64,000 nt of DNA from Dictyobacter kobayashii (GTDB lineage: Bacteria; Chloroflexota; Ktedonobacteria; Ktedonobacterales; Ktedonobacteraceae), in contig NZ_BIFS01000001.1 of the NCBI RefSeq assembly GCF_003967555.1, positions 2,666,001-2,730,000 of the forward strand, given 5' to 3'. Shown one piece after another: positions 57,024 through 64,000 of the stretch. The position numbers were made by a program, and so were the translations under genes. The notes below the pieces were generated by a model. That model worked only from the letters and a program-made list of their open reading frames with translations, had not been told where the DNA came from and did no database searches. Every line of letters starts with the position of its first letter. Position 1 is the first letter of the stretch.

Positions 57024-57600
57024 GCACTGGAATGGCCTTAAAAGATACGAGATCAAAATATGGGGCGGTCGCCTGTCGCATAAAATCATCTGTATGATGA
57101 GAAAAGAAACGTGGGGGTTGATGCTGATCATCCTCATATATACCCTCCTCCTCAAAGCCACCATAGACTCCCAGGAAGAAAAGTCCACCTGGACGTAGGA
57201 GATCCCGCAACTTTTGAAAGACCAGCGGGAGATCTGAAGTTGGAACATGCAGCAAACAATTTAAGGCATAGATGGCATCAAAGGAGTGAGCCGGAAAATC
57301 CAGATTCAGAAAATCCATCACATGGGCATCCAGACCTTTCTCACGACACAGATCAACCATATCAGGAGAAAGGTCTGTGCTGACAACCCGCAGGCCATGT
57401 TCACGGAAAAATAGACTATCCACACCTGTACCTGCTCCGATCTCCAATAGAGAAACCTTTTTCTCTTGCTGCAAAAGTTCAAGAAAATGCTGGCGTTCCG
57501 TGATTTTCCATGGCGATTTCGCTTCTCGATTGCGCTGCTCCGCCTTCTCGCGATTGTACGACTGACGCAGGGTGGCAATAACTTGCTTATACTCACTCAT
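56974..57600 (-). CDS. Class I SAM methyltransferase
   Basis: A 208-residue methyltransferase of the Methyltransf_11/25 type. Motif I is SLLEIGAGTGVDSLFF, the ribose-binding acid is in VVSTDLSPDMVD, motif II-like MDFLNLDFPAHSFDAIYALNCLLHVP, and LRDLLRPGGLFFLGVYGG follows. The substrate is unknown. GAGG nine bases before the ATG at 57600 sets the start. The last 16 residues are encoded by an arm of a long palindrome, so the C-terminus may be an acquired extension. Confidence 0.85.
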   Translation of the reverse strand: MSEYKQVIATLRQSYNREKAEQRNREAKSPWKITERQHFLELLQQEKKVSLLEIGAGTGVDSLFFREHGLRVVSTDLSPDMVDLCREKGLDAHVMDFLNLDFPAHSFDAIYALNCLLHVPTSDLPLVFQKLRDLLRPGGLFFLGVYGGFEEEGIYEDDQHQPPRFFSHHTDDFMRQATAPYFDLVSFKAIPVRPQYWHFQSIILRARV

Positions 57601-57675
57601 CGCTGCTAACCTCACTCTTCTTTAAATAGTTCTACAATGCCAGCACAGGAGGGACCATTTAACAGCCATAAAAAA

Positions 57676-57700
57676 GTGGGTATCCATAATAGATACCCAC
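57676..57700 (-). terminator. Terminator of fabI
   Basis: GTGGGTATC/GATACCCAC with a 7-nt loop; on the minus strand it is followed by six T residues. T7 on the other side also allows plus-strand use. Confidence 0.85.
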
Positions 57701-57716
57701 CAGCGTTTTTTTAGGA

Positions 57717-58487
57717 TTAGGCGCCCATGATATTGTAGCCAGCATCAACAAACATGATCTCACCTGTGATGGCACGGGATAGATCACTGCTCAAGAAGAG
57801 GGCGGTATCGCCAACTTCGCTCTGCTCGATATTGCGGCGCAGAGGTGAAACGTGGGCGACTTGCTCACGGAAACCAGTGAGACCAGATACGCCACGGGCG
57901 GCCAGTGTATTCAATGGACCTGCAGAGATGGCGTTGACGCGAATGTTATGCTCACCCATTTCATAAGCCAGGTAACGGACACTGCATTCCAGGGCAGCTT
58001 TAGCTACGGCCATGACATTGTATTTTGGCATCACACGCTCACTGGCCATATAGGTCAGGGCCAACACACTACCACCATGTTCTTTCATTAGAGGCTCGGC
58101 GCGCTTAGCCATCGCCACCAATGAGTAGGCGCTGATATCCAGGGCGGTATGAAAACCTTCGCGAGTCGTCTGTAAGAAAGGATTTTCCAGCTCGCTGGCT
58201 GGCGCAAAAGCTACACAATGGACCAGAATGTCCAGGCGGCCATTGAGTAATTCGCCGGCTTTCGCAAACGCACTATCCAGGTCAGCATCATTCTGCACAT
58301 CACAAGGGATAACCTCGGTGCCAGGAATTTTGGCCGCCAGGTCACGGACATATTTTTCCATGCGCTCCTGATATGTCAGTACGAGTTGAGCACCTTCACG
58401 TGCCAGAGATTGTGCGATCGCCCAGGCGATAGAACGGTGGTTTGCAACGCCAAAAATAAGAGCCTTTTTACCTTCCAATAAGGGCAT
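57717..58487 (-). CDS. fabI: Enoyl-[acyl-carrier-protein] reductase (NADH), FabI
   Basis: A 256-residue SDR. It begins MPLLEGKKALIFGVANHRSIAWAIA, the FabI-specific cofactor loop, and has the active-site pair Tyr156 and Lys163 in KYNVMAVAKAALE, at the same numbers as E. coli FabI. SAGPLNTLAARGVSG is the substrate-loop region. It catalyses the last reduction of each fatty-acid elongation cycle and is the triclosan target. AGAGGAG eight bases before the ATG at 58487 sets the start. No other fab genes are adjacent. Confidence 0.96.
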   Translation of the reverse strand: MPLLEGKKALIFGVANHRSIAWAIAQSLAREGAQLVLTYQERMEKYVRDLAAKIPGTEVIPCDVQNDADLDSAFAKAGELLNGRLDILVHCVAFAPASELENPFLQTTREGFHTALDISAYSLVAMAKRAEPLMKEHGGSVLALTYMASERVMPKYNVMAVAKAALECSVRYLAYEMGEHNIRVNAISAGPLNTLAARGVSGLTGFREQVAHVSPLRRNIEQSEVGDTALFLSSDLSRAITGEIMFVDAGYNIMGA

Positions 58488-58656
58488 ATCCGTTTCTCCT
58501 CTCAAAATACAATGGTTTATCTAACTATGTATCACTCTGAGTCTACGTACAAGAAAACGGTCTCCTCCAGTGAGAAGACCTGGTTAATGAAGTAACAATT
58601 TCTTATCTATAGAATTAGAGCGATATATCACTACTTCATATCCTTTATCAGCGCGC

Positions 58657-59010
58657 TTAGCGCTCTAGCGGATAACCACGATTGGCCCAGCCATTCATGC
58701 CGCGCGCCAGATTGTAGACTTTTTTGAACCCCAACAATGAAGCAATTTCTGAAGCCATTGCACTACGCTGACCTGCTGCACATACAAAAATAACCTCTTC
58801 ATCCAGAGGTAAATTCTGCTCTTGCAACGCTTTTCCAAACGAATAAACACCCTGAATGGGAACCAGCGTCGCCTCGGCGATATGTCCATAGTTCCATTCA
58901 TCTGGCATACGCACATCTACAATACGTACACCTGATTCAATCATGCGTTTTGCGTCATCGGTGCCAATAGTCGTATAAGGTAACACTTCATCATCATGAT
59001 CATATGCCAT
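58657..59010 (-). CDS. Single-domain rhodanese-like sulfurtransferase
   Basis: A 117-residue rhodanese domain. IVDVRMPDEWNYGHI is the CH2A-type motif and FVCAAGQRSAMAS the active-site loop with the persulfide Cys. LARGMNGWANRGYPL is the usual end. It probably carries sulfane sulfur. Its ATG overlaps the 3' end of the upstream small gene by 11 bp, so translation is coupled. Confidence 0.92.
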   Translation of the reverse strand: MAYDHDDEVLPYTTIGTDDAKRMIESGVRIVDVRMPDEWNYGHIAEATLVPIQGVYSFGKALQEQNLPLDEEVIFVCAAGQRSAMASEIASLLGFKKVYNLARGMNGWANRGYPLER

Positions 59011-59257
59011 TGCTAGCTTCTCCCGTTTCGTATTGCTCTAGCCAGAGACGGCCTAACAAGGTGGGGGTGATCAAGTATTCGTCACCACTAAAGGCCATCG
59101 TGATATACCCTTGATCTTCCATCTCGCGAAAATCGTCAGTCGTAAGGAAATAACTATGTAACATACGTGAAACGTCGCTCTCTGGCAATTGTTTCCAGGT
59201 CATTAACACGCGCATAATGGCAGCATATTTGGGCCTGCTATCATCAACGGCTCGCAT
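59000..59257 (-). CDS. Small conserved protein coupled to rhodanese
   Basis: An 85-residue, mostly helical acidic protein (AAIMRVLMTWKQLPESDVSRMLHSYF...MEDQGYITMAF...TPTLLGRLWLEQYE). The layout suggests a winged-helix or MarR-like half-domain, but no basic recognition helix is obvious and I do not recognise the family. AGAGG seven bases before the ATG at 59257 sets the start. Overlap with the rhodanese gene implies a joint role. Confidence 0.65.
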   Translation of the reverse strand: MRAVDDSRPKYAAIMRVLMTWKQLPESDVSRMLHSYFLTTDDFREMEDQGYITMAFSGDEYLITPTLLGRLWLEQYETGEASNGI

Positions 59258-59394
59258 ATACTTACCTCTTTCCATCCTACATATGCTGTTCGCTTTAATG
59301 TCTCATCACAGTGTAACAAATTCGCTAGCAGACAGCAAGTGGAGGCATTGCAATGCAAAGCTTTCCAGATATTTCATCCCACTCGAACATGCCA

Positions 59395-59873
59395 CAAGAA
59401 CAACGATACCCGTAGGTGCGACCCTCAGCGGTCGCTTGCCCCACTAGGGGGCCCGGTATCCTCACACGCGGTCGCTTTATCGCCGACACATCCCTCTACG
59501 CGGTGCCTAAAAGCATAGTCGGTGTTTGGGCACCGCATGGGCCGAGGAACCAGAGACAAGCGACCGCGTGGTAAGGATACCGGGTCGCCCTACCGGAGCG
59601 ACAATCGGGTACAAGATCCGAACCTATGAGTATCGTATTTCTTGTCGATTTTTCATACGGGAGGGTAAAAGGAGGCAGGCTCCCATCCCATGGTCCTGAG
59701 CTCAAATTCTTCGTATCTAAACGGCATTGCGCGGGCGCTTCCTTCCCTTCCGCTCGAAAAAGAAAGAATAAGTATACATCTCATCAACTCACGCTCAATC
59801 GCTTTTCTGGTACATGGTCGAGATGGGAACAAGCAAGCGCCCGCGAGGGGCGCACCTACATGTCGTGTTCTTG
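59395..59873. repeat. Non-coding region bounded by inverted repeats
   Basis: About 44 bp at 59395-59438 (CAAGAACAACGATACCCGTA...) is inverted at 59834-59873 (...TACATGTCGTGTTCTTG) with about 75% identity; both contain GTAGGTGCG(A/C)CCCTC and (G/C)GCGCTTG-like ends. Inside, 59452-59477 pairs with 59558-59584 (CCGGTATCCT...GCGGTCGCTT). A further GCGGTGCC/GGCACCGC stem lies within. No ORF is supported. It may be a roughly 480-bp MITE or a structured RNA. Confidence 0.7.
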
Positions 59874-59964
59874 GTACGTTCTCTTCTCACCCTCGCCTTA
59901 AAATAATGTGGATCGAGCATAAGGCCGCATCCAGACGGATTGAGCTGGTTACCACCAAAACTGA

Positions 59965-59980
59965 TGTTTCACGTGAAACA
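59965..59980. promoter_or_regulatory. parS site 2
   Basis: An exact TGTTTCACGTGAAACA, extended to a 20-bp palindrome GATGTTTCACGTGAAACATC, in the gap upstream of the acetyltransferase gene. Confidence 0.95.
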
Positions 59981-60023
59981 TCATACATTCACTTTCCAGC
60001 CAAATTTCAACAATAAAATTGAA

Positions 60024-60039
60024 CGTTTCACGTGAAACA
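60024..60039. promoter_or_regulatory. parS site 3
   Basis: CGTTTCACGTGAAACA, 15 of 16 consensus bases with an intact 14-bp core, 59 bp from site 2. Confidence 0.92.
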
Positions 60040-60119
60040 TCATGCATCGACATTCACATTGGACGAGATGTTAATATAGAAGCTGGCACTAATTTCTATG
60101 AATAGAGATTGGAAAAGTA

Positions 60120-60851
60120 ATGAATACAAAATATCTACATCTAGCAGTAGACAATAATGCAGTATGGTGTGATACTGTCTGTCGCTCGCATCATATCTCT
60201 ACAGAGTTCTACGAGAACTTCTGGATCACTAACCGACAAGCACCTACCTATTATCCCAATTTGATAACGCTTTCTCCTGCTACCAATCTTAATCTTGATC
60301 AGGAGCCCCTGGCAACATTTCTCACGGAAAAGCATGATTACACCATTTCCGTGAAGGATAGCTTCGCGGATCTGGATCTTGTACCGTTCGGATTTTATTC
60401 GCTCTTTGAAGCGCAGTGGATTTTCCATCCGGCGCCAATGGGGACTGTTGAACAGCCATCTACAACCCTCCAATGGAAAAAAATCGGTGAGGAGAAGGAA
60501 TTGCTCCGCTGGGAGGAAGCGTGGTCTCAAACGGAACTATCTCATAACCATATTTTCCTTGCTCCGCTTTTGCACGATGCTGATGTTTGCATGATGGCGG
60601 CCTATAAAGAGGATCAGATCGTAGCAGGGGCGATTGCCAATAGGACGACGGGAATCGTTGGCATCTCTAACGTTTTTACTCCGGAACAGGAGGCAGAACA
60701 ATATTGGTCAGGCTTGCTCGATATGATTGCTACCTGCTATCCTGGGCTTCCTATCGTCGGCTATGAACAGGATGAAAGCCTTGAGCTGGCAGTGCACATT
60801 GGTTTTACGCCACTCGGACCGCTACGCGTCTGGCTAAAAGAAGATGAATAG
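60120..60851 (+). CDS. GNAT-like acetyltransferase domain protein
   Basis: A 243-residue protein with weak GNAT character: a divergent N-terminal half, then FLAPLLHDADVCMMAAYKEDQIVAGAIANRTTGIVGISNVFT and a C-terminal strand-helix IVGYEQDESLELAVHIGFTPLGPLRVWL that matches the last GNAT motif. The acetyl-CoA loop is not canonical. The aminotransferase starts 8 bp after its stop, so the two act together. Substrate unknown; modification of an amino acid or its derivative is plausible. Confidence 0.7.
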   Translation: MNTKYLHLAVDNNAVWCDTVCRSHHISTEFYENFWITNRQAPTYYPNLITLSPATNLNLDQEPLATFLTEKHDYTISVKDSFADLDLVPFGFYSLFEAQWIFHPAPMGTVEQPSTTLQWKKIGEEKELLRWEEAWSQTELSHNHIFLAPLLHDADVCMMAAYKEDQIVAGAIANRTTGIVGISNVFTPEQEAEQYWSGLLDMIATCYPGLPIVGYEQDESLELAVHIGFTPLGPLRVWLKEDE

Positions 60852-60859
60852 GAAAAAGA

Positions 60860-61975
60860 ATGCACATTCCTGATTTTAAATTGGAACGCTATTTCGCTCA
60901 GTGGGAATTCGTCGCTCCTTATATGCTATCAAGTTCTGACGTCGATGGCTATCAGATGAATGAGTTGCTGGCATTGGCCGACGAAGAATGTAGAGAGCTC
61001 TGGCAAAATTTATTGCTGGGATATACTGAAAGCGCAGGCCATCCATTACTTCGACAGCAGATTGCTAGCCTCTATCAACAAATACAGCCTGAAAATATTC
61101 TGACTTTTGCCGGTGGAGAAGAAGCCATATTCGCCTTGATGAATGTTACGCTACGCAAAGATGATCATGCCATTGTGACCTGGCCTGGCTATCAATCTCT
61201 CTATACTGTGGCCCAGACAATTGGAGCTGATGTCTCATTACTCCAACTGCAAGAAGATCAGGGCTGGCAATTGGAACCGTCTGCGTTACGCAAAGCCCTG
61301 CGTCCCAATACTCGCCTGATAGTTATCAATTTTCCTCACAATCCAACTGGAGCACATCTGGACAGGCACACTCTTGATGAGATCGTAGCCATTGCCAATG
61401 AGGCAAATGCTTATCTGTTTTCGGATGAATCCTATCGCTTCCTGGAGTATCAGCCTGAGCAACATTTACCAGGAGCCGCAGATCTAGGAAACAAGATGAT
61501 CTCGCTCGGCGTGATGTCCAAGTCGTTTGCCCTGGCCGGATTGCGCCTCGGCTGGCTGGCGACCCGGGATGTTGATCTGCTAAAACGCGTGGCGGCCTTT
61601 AAAGATTATCTTTCAATTTGTAATAGTGCGCCCAGTGAGATTCTGGCACTGATTGCTTTGCGAGCCCAGGCTCAAGTGCTTGCGCGCAGCCTGGCGATTA
61701 TTCAACCCAATCTTGCGCTGCTAGATCGTTTCTTCGCAGAATGGTCGGATATCTTTTCCTGGCAACGTCCACAGGCCGGCAGTATTGCTTTCCCTCATCT
61801 TCATACGCGGCAATCCATCGCCGATTTTGCCCAGAATCTGGTGCAGCAGGAAGGAGTTATGCTCTTACCAGGAACGGTCTATGATCATCCCGGCAATAAT
61901 TTTCGCATTGGCTTTGGGCGCAAAAATATGCCAGAGGCACTGCTCAAACTAGAGCACTTCCTTAAACGGCGCTAG
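60860..61975 (+). CDS. Class I/II PLP aminotransferase-family enzyme
   Basis: A 371-residue fold-type I PLP protein. It begins FKLERYFAQWEFVAPYMLSSSDVDGYQMNELL and has LGYTESAGHPLLRQQIA, FPHNPTGAHLDRH and the PLP lysine in VMSKSFALAGLRLGW (Lys221). The opening pattern resembles the arginine-active MppP/VioD-like subgroup as well as plain aminotransferases, so the reaction could be oxidation, cyclisation or transamination; this is not resolved. It is second in a two-gene operon with a GNAT-like protein, between parS sites. Confidence 0.82.
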   Translation: MHIPDFKLERYFAQWEFVAPYMLSSSDVDGYQMNELLALADEECRELWQNLLLGYTESAGHPLLRQQIASLYQQIQPENILTFAGGEEAIFALMNVTLRKDDHAIVTWPGYQSLYTVAQTIGADVSLLQLQEDQGWQLEPSALRKALRPNTRLIVINFPHNPTGAHLDRHTLDEIVAIANEANAYLFSDESYRFLEYQPEQHLPGAADLGNKMISLGVMSKSFALAGLRLGWLATRDVDLLKRVAAFKDYLSICNSAPSEILALIALRAQAQVLARSLAIIQPNLALLDRFFAEWSDIFSWQRPQAGSIAFPHLHTRQSIADFAQNLVQQEGVMLLPGTVYDHPGNNFRIGFGRKNMPEALLKLEHFLKRR

Positions 61976-61994
61976 CTATCTCTATACAGATGTC

Positions 61995-63137
61995 TTAGCT
62001 GGGAACCACAATCAGAGAGGATCCAAAACCTGGCAGTAACGCCGCGTCTATATCTGTCGTGTCTATAACCTGGTCCAATAGCCAGAGGGTCGTCCCATCA
62101 TAAGCATCAAATGCATAGAGTCTTTTGCCATCAGCCTGACCCACATATATGACGCCATGTTTCACGTGAAACATCGATGGGCAGATAGTTATATTACGGA
62201 ACCAGGATACTAAGCCATTGGTACAATTCAGGGCCAGCAAGGCTCCCTTTGTTCGCACAGGTTGCATATCAGCAGCATAGATATCTTGCTGATATGCGCC
62301 ACATAGACAAAGATACAAATGCTCATTTTCGATATGAGCAACAAGGTCATTGGTATTACCAACAAATTGTTCCCAGCGCAATGTCCCACTGACCACATCC
62401 AGGGCATAGATAGTCGTTCCACCAATACAAAAGACCAGATCATCGGCATAGATAGGTGCGCTAAAAATGGGATCAGGTAATAGTTCCGATTGCCAGAGTT
62501 GCTGACCGCTTTCGGCTGAAAAAGCATAGATATAACTGCCCTCGGGATCTAAATCAGCACTGGCAAATAACAGGGTATCAGATAACGAGTGGGTTAAGAA
62601 TATTTGCTCCGGGGAGATAGTGGTTAGCCAGCGCTGTCGAGAACGCTGAATATCTTTGGCCATCAATTGATGCTGGTCGGTATAATAGACAGTATCTTGC
62701 CTGATAGTCAGATTGATTGTACCCAGGTGGATCTCACTTAAAGCTAGCGTTTCACAGCTCCATAACCTGGTTCCACTCGAGCCATCCAATGCATAAATGT
62801 CTCCAGTACAGGACAACACATACAAGATTCTGTCCACCATGCTCATTGCGACCGGTTCATTAGTCTGCATGCCGGCATGAAACGTATGCGGAACAAGTGG
62901 CGCAGACCAGACCAGATTTCCAGTGCTGGCCTGGAACGCATAGACCATGCTTTCAGATTGCACTGAATATACATAGACCATGCCAGCTGCTACGACCATT
63001 GAAGATCCTAAGCCAGCAACCTCCCGACGCCAGAGAACTATCCTCTCATCTATGCTAACTTTATAGAGAAGGGATTTCCAGGCGATATATATTCCTCTAT
63101 TGGATAATCGGCCACGCTTCGCCAGTAGGTTTTTCAT
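61995..63137 (-). CDS. PQQ-like beta-propeller repeat protein
   Basis: A 380-residue protein of seven or eight PQQ-type blades. Typical turns are VYVYSVQSESMVYAFQASTGNLVW, IYALDGSSGTRLW, IYALDVVSGTLRW and LYAFDAYDGTTLW. There is no signal peptide or lipobox, so it appears cytoplasmic, which is uncommon for this repeat class. No dehydrogenase active site is seen. parS site 4 lies inside the gene and is translated as MFHVKHG in a blade loop. It converges with the aminotransferase gene, 19 bp between stops. Confidence 0.8.
   Translation of the reverse strand: MKNLLAKRGRLSNRGIYIAWKSLLYKVSIDERIVLWRREVAGLGSSMVVAAGMVYVYSVQSESMVYAFQASTGNLVWSAPLVPHTFHAGMQTNEPVAMSMVDRILYVLSCTGDIYALDGSSGTRLWSCETLALSEIHLGTINLTIRQDTVYYTDQHQLMAKDIQRSRQRWLTTISPEQIFLTHSLSDTLLFASADLDPEGSYIYAFSAESGQQLWQSELLPDPIFSAPIYADDLVFCIGGTTIYALDVVSGTLRWEQFVGNTNDLVAHIENEHLYLCLCGAYQQDIYAADMQPVRTKGALLALNCTNGLVSWFRNITICPSMFHVKHGVIYVGQADGKRLYAFDAYDGTTLWLLDQVIDTTDIDAALLPGFGSSLIVVPS
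62158..62173. promoter_or_regulatory. parS site 4 (inside a coding region)
   Basis: An exact TGTTTCACGTGAAACA within the PQQ-like gene. The 16-bp match inside a coding frame argues for selection on DNA sequence. Confidence 0.92.
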
Positions 63138-63272
63138 CCAGTCTGTTTACCTGCATTGGAAATTTGCCATTTCTGTTACATAGCACGTTTCTTCTTTTTC
63201 CAAATAGACAGTTTGCTAACCTATGTGCAAATTAAAAAATTTGTCAAAGTCACCCTTGAGTTTCAGGCGGCC

Positions 63273-64000
63273 TTAGCGCATGATCTCACCACCGTTAATA
63301 AGAAGAACCTGGCCCGTCATAAATGAGGCTGCTGGTGAGGCCAAAAAAAGTGCGGTCCGAAGAATATCATCAGCGGTCCCCCAGCGTTTCATTGGAATAT
63401 CCAGGATGGCCTGTTCCCGCGTTGCGTCGGATAACGTCTGCGACCATTCATTCTCAATACGGCCAGGGGCAATACAATTGATCCGTACACGGGGGGCAAA
63501 TTCTGTGGCCAGACAGCGGGTTAATGACATGATCGCTCCTTTACTGATAGCATACATTTGATTAGGCAATCCTGGAGCCCCGTCCAGTGCTCGATCCCAA
63601 CCAGTGGTCAGAATGGATCCGCCCTCACGCATATACGGCTGCACCTCGCGACAACAGCGCCAGGTCCCCATAATATCTACCCCAACGATGCGTTCAAACA
63701 CTTCTATCTCTGTCATTCCCCTGGTTTCTGCGCTATTGGCACTGGCACCTGCATTGTTAATCCAGACATCAATCGGACCCAGCAGTTGCTGGGCACTCTG
63801 TACCAGTTGCGCCACTTCAGCTGGCTGACGTAGATCTGCCTGGAGCAAGAAGGCCTTTCCTCCCAGCTCTTCAATCTGTCTCACCACTTCTTCTGCCCTT
63901 GCCTGGCATGGGCATAATGCACCAATACGGTCGCCCCCTGTTCGGCAAAGCCTAGCGCCAACCGCTTCCCGATCCCACGACCAGCGCCAGTAATTACCAC
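63273..64000 (-). pseudogene. SDR oxidoreductase, frameshifted, cut by window edge
   Basis: The main frame (from 63887 down) has WINNAGAS, SILTTGWD, the catalytic YAISK and PGRIENEW, ending INGGEIMR, a complete SDR C-terminal part. Upstream, 63901-64000 encodes VVITGAGRGIGKRLALGFAEQGATVLVHYAHA in another frame, the expected NAD(P)-binding start. One extra G in the G3 run (CCC at 63896-63898 on the plus strand) would join them through AEEVVRQIEELGG. The gene continues past the window. It resembles 3-oxoacyl-ACP reductase-like SDRs. Error or true pseudogene cannot be told apart here. Confidence 0.8.

Overview
The window looks like a chromosomal segment of a bacterium of roughly 50% G+C, probably a filamentous, spore-forming Ktedonobacteria-type member of the Chloroflexota. 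That placement is inference from gene style: a giant MalT/LuxR regulator, a multi-GAF histidine kinase, a DUF2795 protein, a Gly-Pro-Ser collagen-like protein, a pentapeptide-repeat protein and many PLP enzymes and peptidases. I could not run a 16S search; the 16S gene is present and would settle it. There is no phage, plasmid, CRISPR or classical IS transposase. The mobile component is small non-coding palindromic elements.

Layout. 1-4.3 kb: three GT-C membrane glycosyltransferases. 4.6-7.6 kb: a divergent pair of secreted surface proteins, one BclA-C-like and one collagen-like with 87 uninterrupted Gly-Pro-Ser triplets. 7.6-19.2 kb: a DnaQ-fold exonuclease, two sensor kinases (one with a response regulator), a WD40 lipoprotein, a degenerate prim-pol protein, an odd thioredoxin-like protein and an Mre11/SbcD nuclease. 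19.9-28.8 kb: an M16 peptidase, the MalT-like regulator, an ABC exporter pair and a methyltransferase. 29.1-37.1 kb: peptide and amino-acid catabolism (aminotransferase, M20 peptidase, isoaspartyl peptidase, M29 aminopeptidase) around a pseudokinase and a frameshifted ROK gene. 37.4-46 kb: pentapeptide-repeat protein, RlmA-like methyltransferase, FAD oxidoreductase, tRNA-Pro(CGG), HNH protein, an ApbE/ferric-reductase-like operon and an IsdG-like monooxygenase. 46.1-51.9 kb: rRNA genes. 52-64 kb: lipoprotein, acetyltransferase, membrane serine protease, NADP oxidoreductase, methyltransferase, FabI, rhodanese pair, acetyltransferase/aminotransferase operon, PQQ-like propeller and a broken SDR.

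Three layers of non-gene signal stand out. (1) Four ParB-binding parS sites lie within 5.3 kb (56.8-62.2 kb), marking a chromosome-segregation centre and suggesting proximity to the origin. (2) The 5S rRNA gene is inverted relative to 16S-23S and has its own sigma70 promoter and intrinsic terminator. (3) More than ten long, near-perfect palindromes sit mostly at gene 3' ends. They fall into two classes by their hairpin tips. Some lie inside MITE-like elements with terminal inverted repeats, one with a 9-bp target duplication, and two are followed by tandem arrays that re-use one palindrome arm. The stems differ at each locus although tips and flanks are conserved.

Three genes (kinase/TM at 33.5 kb, ROK at 35.0 kb, SDR at 63.9 kb) are each broken by an apparent one-base loss in a homopolymer. 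Sequencing error must be excluded before they are called pseudogenes.
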